Below, piece after piece: positions 32,817 through 40,039 of a stretch of 64,000 nucleotides of DNA. Under the pieces are notes generated by a model that saw only the letters and a list, made by a program, of their open reading frames with translations, made no database searches and had not been told where the DNA came from. Every line of letters begins with the position of its first letter. Positions within the stretch are counted from its first letter, which is position 1. A program made the translations under genes and the position numbers. The stretch covers positions 5,118-69,117 of the forward strand of contig JBCDCZ010000002.1 of the NCBI GenBank assembly GCA_039180865.1. Reading direction: 5' to 3'. The stretch is from JBCDCU01 sp039180865. GTDB lineage: Bacteria > Pseudomonadota > Alphaproteobacteria > Rhizobiales > JACESI01.

Positions 32817-33408
32817 TCCACAATCCTCCATTCCCGGTAGAGCGCTAGCGAAAATCCACAATGCCGTAGCCCTACTCGGGTACCGTTTGAATTCGCTCAG
32901 ACGATTGTGGAGAATTGTGTTTCTACCGGGATGAAAAGCGCGGCGTTCAGGCGGCGATTTGTCATTGGGATCAACACCTAGGGCTTTTGAGAGGTGTGCG
33001 ACGATCTGTCAGGATACGCCATCGAATCGCCGAAATTACAGCACCAAACGTCCGGGCCGGATCCCGGCAAATCGCGTAAACCACTGTAATTGTAAGACGA
33101 ATAGAGCGGGCCGAACTCTGCCCCTGAAGTTTACCGATCCGATCGTGACGGCGATCAGGTCGGTCGCAGGAGTATTCTGTCGAAAGACCGATCAGTCTCA
33201 AAACATCAAGTCTGGTTCCGCAGCGATACGAGAAGTGAAGAGACCGGCTTGATAAGAGGTTTCGAAATGGTCATTCGAAGACGGTAGATGGCGACGAATA
33301 GTCTTTGCGCATCAGGTGCATGCATCCTGCTGCATACTAATCGGAGAATTACTTTCGATCCAGGTTGACTTTTTCCGCCGCCATCGGTTGTACCCGCTGC
33401 GATCATTA
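32817..33408. other. Gene-free stretch upstream of the RTX gene
   Basis: A roughly 590-bp region. Short open frames on both strands lack plausible starts, ribosome sites or family-like composition. It should contain the RTX gene promoter next to the GGAGG site just after 32816. No clear repeat, RNA gene or terminator was recognised. Confidence 0.5.
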
Positions 33409-33975
33409 TCACTCACTGAGGCCAGCCGCCTTTTCGAACACATACCAGTTTCCTTCATTCCACATGATGTGCTGAACCATCTTGCGGATCTTCCAACCCT
33501 TCTCCGTGTGCACCAGCCAGTTATCGTAATACCCGACCATGGTCTGAACCGCCCCACCCCGCTCATTCGGAAGATAGTGGGAGGCGTTAAGGAGCGAGCG
33601 CACATAGGCCGTATCGCCATCGACCTCGATCATTAGCGGCATCGCGATGTGCTGAGAGCCGTCGAGCTTTGCGAAGAAAGGTTTGACGGCAGCGATCCAC
33701 TGATCCGCAGTCATTGTGGTCAAGCCGTCGCCAATCGAGGCCGAGAAGTCCATCTCGATTTCGTCGACGAACACGGACCGATGAAGGGTCCAGTCCTTCA
33801 TATCGAAGGCAAGGCCGTAATTGACGATAACCTGGCCGATCTCTTCACGATCGAGCAGAAGGCTGACTTGCTCCTCAGGAGAAGTAGCGCGATCGATAAG
33901 AGGTGCCTGTTGTGAATGAGCGGGGCCACTCAGGGCAAGCATCACGGTCAGTCCGGCTGCAAAAAGGGTCTTCAT
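33409..33975 (-). CDS. Exported NTF2-fold (SnoaL-like) protein
   Basis: This 188-residue protein has a Sec signal peptide (LFAAGLTVMLALSGPAHSQQ) and an NTF2-like/SnoaL_4-type domain. The domain shows EIGQVIVNYGLAFDMKDWTLHRSVFVDEIEMDFS, WIAAVKPFFAKLDGSQHIAMP, then YYDNWLVHTEKGWKIRKMVQHIMW. The pattern is that of bile-acid-dehydratase-like and ring-hydroxylating-associated SnoaL proteins, but exported forms are less common. It is the last gene of an operon SDR - NTF2 - NTF2 (27 bp after the previous gene). The substrate is not known. Confidence 0.82.
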   Translation of the reverse strand: MKTLFAAGLTVMLALSGPAHSQQAPLIDRATSPEEQVSLLLDREEIGQVIVNYGLAFDMKDWTLHRSVFVDEIEMDFSASIGDGLTTMTADQWIAAVKPFFAKLDGSQHIAMPLMIEVDGDTAYVRSLLNASHYLPNERGGAVQTMVGYYDNWLVHTEKGWKIRKMVQHIMWNEGNWYVFEKAAGLSE

Positions 33976-34002
33976 AACGCGGTCCTTTGTTTCCAGGTGA
34001 GT

Positions 34003-34506
34003 TCACTCGGCGGCCGGTTTGCCGTCGGAAATATGCTCATGCATGATCCGCCAGCCATCGGGAGTGCGGACCCAGACCAGCGTGAAGTGTTTGAATACAT
34101 CGAGTACCGTCCCGTCGGTGAGTTCCAGTTCACCCGTCATGTCAAAGGTCACCAGCGCCCAGTTGCCCTGCGGGCGAACCAGCAGATCGCGAACCTCCCC
34201 CGGTTCGAAGCGGGATATTCCTTCGAAGGCTTTGGGCCAAATGGGGGCATATTCCGCCCAGCCTTCCAGGCGACTGTCAGCGCCTGGTACCGCGAGGGCA
34301 TCGGTGTCGAGTGCGGTTAACCGATCATCCGTCAGATAGATCTGTTGCGCGATTTCCATGGAGAACGGGTGCTCAGGCGTATCGCGCCATTGCTGAAAAT
34401 ACCGGTTCTCGATCACGTCGGCGAAATCGGGTGCGTCTTGCGAAACGGCAGGGGTTGCTAGAGCGATCCCCGCGGCGAGCGTAACGAGTGCGACTGTCTT
34501 CAACAT
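34003..34506 (-). CDS. Exported NTF2-fold protein
   Basis: This 167-residue protein has a signal peptide (VALVTLAAGIALATPAVSQDAP), and the NTF2-like part ends in FKHFTLVWVRTPDGWRIMHEHIS, the DUF4440/SnoaL_3-type last strands. It lies between the SDR gene (39 bp upstream) and a second exported NTF2-fold gene (27 bp downstream) on the same transcript. The two exported proteins are not close paralogues. They may act successively on one compound or bind it in the periplasm; that is inference. Confidence 0.8.
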   Translation of the reverse strand: MLKTVALVTLAAGIALATPAVSQDAPDFADVIENRYFQQWRDTPEHPFSMEIAQQIYLTDDRLTALDTDALAVPGADSRLEGWAEYAPIWPKAFEGISRFEPGEVRDLLVRPQGNWALVTFDMTGELELTDGTVLDVFKHFTLVWVRTPDGWRIMHEHISDGKPAAE

Positions 34507-34545
34507 TTTAAGTCTCCTTCAAGAGTTTTGCTGACCAGACCGGGA

Positions 34546-35394
34546 TCAGGCGGCTGATTGCGAGTACACGGTCGAGGCCGACACCTCTTCCCACTGGTCG
34601 ACGTCGCCGCGAACCTGATCGAGTTTTCTGCGAATTACACCGACGGCATCTGCACCCAGAGCAAGGTGGAGCGGCGGGTCTTCGGTCTTCACGATTTTGA
34701 GGATCGCCTCGGCCGCCTTTGCCGGATCGTTCGGCTGCTTCCCGTCCAAGCCGCTGATGAAGGACCGGAACTTGCCGGCAGGCGTCTCGGCATATTCAGC
34801 CCTCTTCGCTTGGGTGAAACTGAGCGAACCAGCCGCGAATTTCGTGCGGAAGATGCCGAGCGTCAGGATCGTCGTCTTGATCCCGAAGCCAGCGACCTCC
34901 TGAGCGAGCGCTTCCGACATCACGTCTGTTGCCGCCTTGGCGGCGGAGTAAACGCCGAGGCCCGGAAATCCGGTGAAACCACCCACTGCTGAGAATGTCA
35001 GGATATGGCCTGATTGCTGGCGCCGGAGCAGGGGCAGCACCGCCTGAATGACGTTGAATTGCCCGAAGAAATTCAATTCGAACAATGCGCGTGCCTCAGC
35101 CTCGCTCGTTTCTTCCACGGCGCCGACGGTACCGGCCCCCGCATTGTTCGCAACAACATCGATACGGCCAAAGCGTTCAACAGCTTTTGTTACGGCTGAA
35201 TCAACCGCAGCACGGTCTGTCACATCGGCAATCAATGCGATTGCACGTCCGGGCGCCAGAGCTTCGAATGCTTCCGCCTGCTCCGGTTTCCGCAGCGTTC
35301 CGGCGACCCGGCCGCCAGCATCAAGTACGGTCCTTGCCAGTGCGCGGCCAATACCGCTTGAAACACCGGTGATGAAATAGGTCTTGGTCGTCAT
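34546..35394 (-). CDS. Short-chain dehydrogenase/reductase (SDR)
   Basis: This 282-residue classical SDR shows ITGVSSGIGRALARTVLDAGG for cofactor binding, NNAGAG at the central strand, a Ser in ILTFSAVGG, and YSAAK as the catalytic Tyr-Lys. The pattern resembles the oxidoreductase group that acts on hydrophobic alcohols. The start is ATG 35394 with AAGGAGA upstream; a longer open frame reaches 35475 but lacks a site. It is first in the operon with two exported NTF2-fold genes, divergent from a LysR gene 116 bp away. Cofactor preference is not determined. Confidence 0.9.
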   Translation of the reverse strand: MTTKTYFITGVSSGIGRALARTVLDAGGRVAGTLRKPEQAEAFEALAPGRAIALIADVTDRAAVDSAVTKAVERFGRIDVVANNAGAGTVGAVEETSEAEARALFELNFFGQFNVIQAVLPLLRRQQSGHILTFSAVGGFTGFPGLGVYSAAKAATDVMSEALAQEVAGFGIKTTILTLGIFRTKFAAGSLSFTQAKRAEYAETPAGKFRSFISGLDGKQPNDPAKAAEAILKIVKTEDPPLHLALGADAVGVIRRKLDQVRGDVDQWEEVSASTVYSQSAA

Positions 35395-35510
35395 CTGTTG
35401 TCTCCTTGTCTCGCACGACGGCTTTCCGTCTCGATGAACAGGAGATAACAGCTGCGGTTTTATGAATGTATCCATTGTTTTTTCATCTTATAGATGCAAT
35501 TTTCGCATTT

Positions 35511-36419
35511 ATGAAAACCAGTCTCGATGACCTGCACCTCTTCCTTCGGATCGTTGAAACAGGGAGCCTGCGCGCGGCAGCGGAGGAAATCGGCACCGAC
35601 CCGTCGAATGTCTCACGTCGGCTCGGTGGCATCGAAGATCGCCTCGGCATCAAGCTGATCGCACGATCGCGGGTTCGTTCATCCCCGACCGATGCCGGTC
35701 GCACCTACTACGACCGCCTCAAGCCCCTTCTTGAGAGGATTGAAGCTGTTGATGATGAAGTGGCAGGCGCGGCAGATGAACCGCGCGGTATTCTCAGGGT
35801 GTCAGCCCCCATCGATTTCGGCGTTCAGCATGTCGGCCTTTGGCTTTATGAACTCGCCGCGCTGGCACCACGGCTTTCTGTTGATCTTCTGGTCAATGAT
35901 CGTTTTGTCGATTTCGAGGGCGAAGGCCTGGATGTGGCAATCCGCATCGGCGAGCTCGCTGACAGCGCGCTTCGCGCGCGAAGGCTTGGCGCCATGCCAC
36001 TCGCCATCGTCGGCTCGCGCGCCTATGTTGACGAGCGAGGTGCCCCGGACCGGCCGGAGGACCTTTCAGACCATCACTTTGTTCTCTACTCAGGCCTGCA
36101 AGCCGGTAACGAACTGAAACTCAGCAAAGACAATGGCGAACGAGCGCGAGTGCGGGTCAATTCAACCTTCAGTGTCAACAATCTTGGCGGTGTCGGGCGG
36201 ATCGTCGAAGCTGGTGGAGGTCTTCATGCCGGACCGCTTTGGTACTTTGCGGAGGCTATTGAAAGCGGCAGTCTGGTTCGCGTGCTTCCGGAGTGGTTAC
36301 CACCGACTTACCCGGTTCACGCGCTTTATGCACCCGGATCCTATGTCCCGGCAAAGGTCCGGCGCTTCATTGACCTTGCAGCGACCAGAATGCGCGCAAC
36401 CGCTGGTATCGTTGCCTGA
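35511..36419 (+). CDS. LysR-family transcriptional regulator, CrgA type
   Basis: This 302-residue LysR protein of the CrgA-like group shows the helix-turn-helix LRAAAEEIGTDPSNVSRRLGGIEDRLGIKL, then RGILRVSAPIDFGVQHVGLWLYEL. The group's DVAIRIGELADSALRARRLG segment and C-terminal PPTYPVHALYAPG are also present. ATG 35511 was chosen over an upstream in-frame ATG at 35466, as it puts the first helix at the usual position. It is divergent from the SDR/NTF2 operon, which it probably controls. The ligand is unknown. Confidence 0.91.
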   Translation: MKTSLDDLHLFLRIVETGSLRAAAEEIGTDPSNVSRRLGGIEDRLGIKLIARSRVRSSPTDAGRTYYDRLKPLLERIEAVDDEVAGAADEPRGILRVSAPIDFGVQHVGLWLYELAALAPRLSVDLLVNDRFVDFEGEGLDVAIRIGELADSALRARRLGAMPLAIVGSRAYVDERGAPDRPEDLSDHHFVLYSGLQAGNELKLSKDNGERARVRVNSTFSVNNLGGVGRIVEAGGGLHAGPLWYFAEAIESGSLVRVLPEWLPPTYPVHALYAPGSYVPAKVRRFIDLAATRMRATAGIVA

Positions 36420-36583
36420 GCGCCCTCAGGCAAAACCGGACCCTCACTGCAAGGCTTTGAGCCGAAGAACGGTCTGGCTATTCAGTGGGGCGTGACAGCA
36501 AATCTGCCCCGAGATGCGAGGGATGACAGTCACGTCACTCCCAAATGAGACATGGATCATAAACTCTATCCGTGCTTACACCG

Positions 36584-37582
36584 TCATACAGCAAAGGGAG
36601 CGGCGGCTTTGTCTCCTTCCGCGATTTGGGACGCAATCCGCCGTAATACCGCGGGAACGACCCGATCGCGTGGATTGCCACCACCCGAAACATGATGGGG
36701 AAAGCGCAGGATCATCTGATCGACCGCATTTTTTAGAGCGGCTTCGTCGATATGCGGTACGCTTGCAGCAAGAGTATCGGCGAGATCCCGTGCAGCCATA
36801 AGATACTCTCTCGTTTCAAAAATCAGGTCTCGCAGAAGCCCCGACCTACCATGCCCCTGGAAGCTTTGGGTCCGTTCCGGAAAGTGCTCAAGCACGGCCT
36901 CCAGTTGGGCAAACCAGGTCTCATGACTGTGGAATGGCATTGGAACCTTTCCGTTCTGCACGAAGTCTCCGGGAAACACGATGTCATGTTCGGGGAGATG
37001 CACCATCGCCGTTGCATCGGCTTCGCCGGGTGTGAGTTCGGTGATCTGCAAGAGAACGCCACCAATGTTAACGACCTGTCCATGAGCCAGCGTACGGTTC
37101 GGCAGAGCTGATGAGATCTCGGCCTGTGTCGCAAACCGTTCTTTATGGCGTTTACGCCGCCCGGCGTTAAAGCCATAGGTGTCCTCTGCGATTGTCTTGC
37201 GGGTTCTCTCGGTTGCATAAATCGCCACATCGGGAAAGGCAGCACGAAGAACTGGAAGACCGCCGTAATGATCGGTGTGAGCATGGGTAATAAAGACCGC
37301 CGCGATCGGGCGGCCCGTGCGGGTTGCCAAAGCAATCGCGCGCTCGGCTTCGGGAAGCAGTCTCTGGGCGTCCACGAGCACAAGACCATCATCGGTATCG
37401 AACCAATGCGTGTTCACGCTATCAACGTCCTTGATATCCGAGGCGTAGGTTTCAACGCGCAGAAACCGTCCGCCATCCGGGGAAGACTGTGCCCGTGCGG
37501 GCGCGGAAGCGGCGAACGCTGCGGTAAGACCGGCCGCTCCTTTAAGGAGAACGCGGCGGTTTGGACGAAATCGATCTGCCAT
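36584..37582 (-). CDS. Tat-exported MBL-fold hydrolase
   Basis: This is a 332-residue metallo-beta-lactamase-fold protein. The N-terminus NRRVLLKGAAGLTAAFAASA has a twin-arginine start, so folded export by Tat is likely. The metal site is present: FITHAHTDHYGG (HxHxDH), VHLPEHDIVFPGD(F) with the Asp ligand, and a downstream QGHG His. The VDSVNTHWFDTDDGLVLVDAQRLLPEAERAI stretch is nearly the same as in the next gene. It probably hydrolyses an ester, lactone or beta-lactam-like compound outside the cytoplasm. ATG 37582 follows GGAG. It is the second gene of a pair, 34 bp after its paralogue. Confidence 0.85.
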   Translation of the reverse strand: MADRFRPNRRVLLKGAAGLTAAFAASAPARAQSSPDGGRFLRVETYASDIKDVDSVNTHWFDTDDGLVLVDAQRLLPEAERAIALATRTGRPIAAVFITHAHTDHYGGLPVLRAAFPDVAIYATERTRKTIAEDTYGFNAGRRKRHKERFATQAEISSALPNRTLAHGQVVNIGGVLLQITELTPGEADATAMVHLPEHDIVFPGDFVQNGKVPMPFHSHETWFAQLEAVLEHFPERTQSFQGHGRSGLLRDLIFETREYLMAARDLADTLAASVPHIDEAALKNAVDQMILRFPHHVSGGGNPRDRVVPAVLRRIASQIAEGDKAAAPFAV

Positions 37583-37616
37583 AGTCCAGGCTCCAATCAT
37601 CTGTCAGGTTACGGTT

Positions 37617-38546
37617 TCAGTTGGAGCTTTGAACGGTGGCACCAAATTCCTGCGCCACTCTTCGAACCGCGAAGCCGAGCACGTCCCGGCGCGTGGCACC
37701 GGCGACCCCTTGCAGAAAGGGCCATTTTGCCTCGAGAGCAAAGACGATCTCCCCTTCTTCCGGCTTCGTCAGAACAGCGTCTTCGGTGGCGCTGCGCGTC
37801 AGGTGTTCCATCACCCTGAGGAACCGTCTTTGATCGGGGATAGCCGCAACATTGGTCGGTGCGGGGCCGTGTCCCTGATAGAGCCTTTCGCAGGCATCGA
37901 AACGCTCCTCAATCACATCAAGCTGGTGGAGCCATTCCACGATGCTCTCGAACGGGACGGCGGGGGCACCGATATTGATAAGATCACCGATGAAAGCGAC
38001 ATCCGTATCAAGAACATCAACCATAACGGTCGCTTCCGCCTCGCTTGCAGCAAGAACCGAGAACGCCAGACGTTCGCCGCCGACCTCGAGGACATCGCCG
38101 TCTGCGATTGTGTGCGCATCCGCAACTGCAGCAGTCAGAGCCTCTTGCGGCGGGAACCTCTCACCATGACGCTCGTTGCGCATCGCGATAAAGCCGCGGC
38201 CATCCTCCCGGATCGAACGAAGTGTCGTTTCGTCAGTGATGATTTGCGCCTCTGGAAAGGCCGTCATCACCACCGGGAGCCCGCCATAGTGATCGGTATG
38301 CGCGTGGGTAATGATGATATGCGTGACATTCCCGGACGTCGTCGCGCGAAGGTGTTCGATCATGCGTTCTGCTTCGGGGAGAAGGCGTTGCACGTCGACC
38401 AATACGACACCTTCCGTCGTTTCGAACCAATGAGAATTCACGGAATCCACGTCGTTTACCTGGCTCGCATAGCTGTAGACTTCGACCGCCGACGCAGAAT
38501 GCGGTGCACTCAACAAGGCAAGGGAAATGGCGAGGTATCGCAACAT
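37617..38546 (-). CDS. Sec-exported MBL-fold hydrolase
   Basis: This 309-residue paralogue of the following gene has a Sec signal peptide (RYLAISLALLSAPHSASA) instead of a Tat one. The metal site is intact: ITHAHTDHYGG, AFIGDLIN with its Asp, and LYQGHGPAP. The shared stretch VDSVNSHWFETTEGVVLVDVQRLLPEAE shows recent common origin. ATG 38546 with GGAG six bases before it was chosen over 38558. It is first gene of the pair, with a TetR gene facing it. It is a probable lactone, ester or antibiotic hydrolase; the substrate is unknown. Confidence 0.85.
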   Translation of the reverse strand: MLRYLAISLALLSAPHSASAVEVYSYASQVNDVDSVNSHWFETTEGVVLVDVQRLLPEAERMIEHLRATTSGNVTHIIITHAHTDHYGGLPVVMTAFPEAQIITDETTLRSIREDGRGFIAMRNERHGERFPPQEALTAAVADAHTIADGDVLEVGGERLAFSVLAASEAEATVMVDVLDTDVAFIGDLINIGAPAVPFESIVEWLHQLDVIEERFDACERLYQGHGPAPTNVAAIPDQRRFLRVMEHLTRSATEDAVLTKPEEGEIVFALEAKWPFLQGVAGATRRDVLGFAVRRVAQEFGATVQSSN

Positions 38547-38622
38547 GCTGATCTCCATCCTTAGGTCCGGCAGATCAAAATGATTGCCGCTCTGACATTG
38601 GATTCACTTAGCATTCAGGCTA

Positions 38623-38644
38623 TTTTTGACAAGTTGACCAAAAA
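38623..38644. promoter_or_regulatory. TetR operator candidate overlapping a -35 element
   Basis: TTTTTG (38623-38628) and CAAAAA (38639-38644) form an inverted repeat that encloses two TTGAC elements (38626-38630 and 38634-38638). It lies between the divergent MBL pair (start 38546) and TetR gene (start 38697). The second TTGAC is also the -35 of a promoter reading towards the TetR gene, so binding would block it. Confidence 0.5.
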
Positions 38645-38662
38645 TAAAATTTTCATGATACT
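38634..38662 (+). promoter_or_regulatory. Sigma-70-type promoter of the TetR gene
   Basis: TTGACC (38634-38639), a 17-bp spacer and GATACT (38657-38662) match the housekeeping promoter pattern. Transcription would start near 38669. This supports ATG 38697, not an earlier open frame from 38580, as the TetR start. Confidence 0.5.
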
Positions 38663-38696
38663 GGCGAATCCCGTCGTCAGTGGTCTAGAGAGGCAC

Positions 38697-39284
38697 ATGG
38701 TTGGAACCCGGAAATTCGATGAAACGGCACTTGCAGATCAGCTCGTCCGCGCCTTTTGGAAACACGGTTATCGTACCGCCACGTTGACAACGCTTGCGCA
38801 AGCAACCGGTGTTCTGCGCGGCAGCCTTTACAATGCCTATCGAAGCAAGGAGCGTTTGATGCTCATGGCGCTTGAGCGCTATTCCATCGAACAAAGGGGA
38901 CCGGTGATCGAAGCCCTTGCCCGCCCCGATATCCGGGAGGCCATAGAAGGCTATTTCGACGCCCATGTCGCACGCATGGCGAACGATAAGAACCCTACGG
39001 GTTGCCTGATCTGCCAGACAACCCTCGAATGCGGTGAAGCCGACGGTCCGATTAACGATCACATCCGGGCTCACCACAAGAGGTCCGAGGCGGCGCTTAC
39101 CGAACGCTTCGAACGCGCAATCACCGAGGGGGATCTTGTTAGCAATTACGAGGCAAACGAACTGGCGATCTATTTTCTGGGAGTGTCACGGGGCATGGCG
39201 GTGATCCATCGTGCTTATGGTGATATTGACCCGGTCCGGACCATGGCGCGCGCTGCAATGGAGACGCTAAACCGAACGGAATGA
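38697..39284 (+). CDS. TetR-family transcriptional regulator
   Basis: This is a 195-residue regulator. The N-terminal helix-turn-helix is TLTTLAQATGVLRGSLYNAYRSKERLMLMAL, and the C-terminal domain resembles TetR_C_16-type (CLICQTTLECGEADGPI). ATG 38697 has AGAGAGG upstream and follows the predicted promoter; a longer open frame from 38580 would cross the promoter. It is divergent from the two MBL genes across a candidate operator, so it probably represses both. It is followed by a LysE gene 99 bp downstream on the same strand. The two Cys residues near GCLICQTTLECGE might sense thiol-reactive compounds, which is speculation. Confidence 0.9.
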   Translation: MVGTRKFDETALADQLVRAFWKHGYRTATLTTLAQATGVLRGSLYNAYRSKERLMLMALERYSIEQRGPVIEALARPDIREAIEGYFDAHVARMANDKNPTGCLICQTTLECGEADGPINDHIRAHHKRSEAALTERFERAITEGDLVSNYEANELAIYFLGVSRGMAVIHRAYGDIDPVRTMARAAMETLNRTE

Positions 39285-39383
39285 TCAGTTGAAATCGATG
39301 CTTGGCCGCGGATTTATTACCCCGATTGACGGGCTCTCACTTTCACCCCTACCCTTCTTTAATATAACCAGAGGAACGCGGCG

Positions 39384-40013
39384 ATGACCTTTGAGACCTA
39401 TCTGATTTATCTCGCCGCTGTTGCCGTCTTCTTCGCGACACCACCCGATACAAGCCAGCTTCTCATCATCTCCAACAGTGTCCGCTACGGACTGAAACGC
39501 AGCGCCTACACGATCGCCGGGGACCTCACCGCAAACTGCCTTCAGATGACTGCGGCGGCCTTTGGCCTTGCCGCCATCATAGCGGCGTCGGCAGGCGCGT
39601 TCATTTGGATCAAATGGCTGGGTGTCGTTTATCTGTTGTGGATCGGGCTTCAACTCATATTTGCGAAAGACCACCTTGAAGACGTGTCTGCGACGGCCTC
39701 TGGCCGGTCTCTCCGCCTGTTCCGCCAGGGTTTTGTCACCTCTATGGCCAACCCCTTTGCTGTCGTCTTCTTTGGCGCGCTTTTCCCGCAATTCATCGAT
39801 CCGGCACTCCCCATCCTGCCGCAACTCCTCATCCTCGGCGTTACCTATCTCGTGGTGGACGGAGCCCTCCTCATCCTGTGGGGCTGGTTAGGCGTTCGCG
39901 CAGCCCGGGCGCTTCGACGATACTCCTTCAACCTCATCAACAAAGTCTGCGGCAGCCTGATGATCGCCGCAGCCCTCCTTCTTGCGGGCAAGGACTTCCA
40001 GCGCGAGCGATAG
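39384..40013 (+). CDS. LysE-family amino-acid/metabolite exporter
   Basis: This is a 209-residue inner-membrane protein of the LysE/RhtB superfamily. About six helices are visible. The N-terminal TPPDTSQLLIISNSVRYGLKRSAYTIAGDLTAN is the family block (PGP in many members; PPD here), followed by IKWLGVVYLLWIGLQLI, the ANPFAVVFFGALFPQF block and a C-terminal helix pair. Members export basic or neutral amino acids, homoserine lactones or other metabolites. GAGGAA precedes ATG 39384. It may be co-transcribed with the TetR gene 99 bp upstream. The PGP-to-PPD change may affect the substrate. Confidence 0.88.
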   Translation: MTFETYLIYLAAVAVFFATPPDTSQLLIISNSVRYGLKRSAYTIAGDLTANCLQMTAAAFGLAAIIAASAGAFIWIKWLGVVYLLWIGLQLIFAKDHLEDVSATASGRSLRLFRQGFVTSMANPFAVVFFGALFPQFIDPALPILPQLLILGVTYLVVDGALLILWGWLGVRAARALRRYSFNLINKVCGSLMIAAALLLAGKDFQRER

Positions 40014-40039
40014 ATGTTGCGGCCCTACAAACCGGGCTG

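Noticed and set aside
32959..33252. Short plus-strand frame upstream of the RTX gene
   Set aside because: Low-complexity Arg/Asn/Thr composition, no ribosome site and no family likeness.
38580..38696. Longer N-terminus for the TetR protein
   Set aside because: It would cover the predicted operator and promoter and adds residues unlike the family; ATG 38697 has its own AGAGAGG site.
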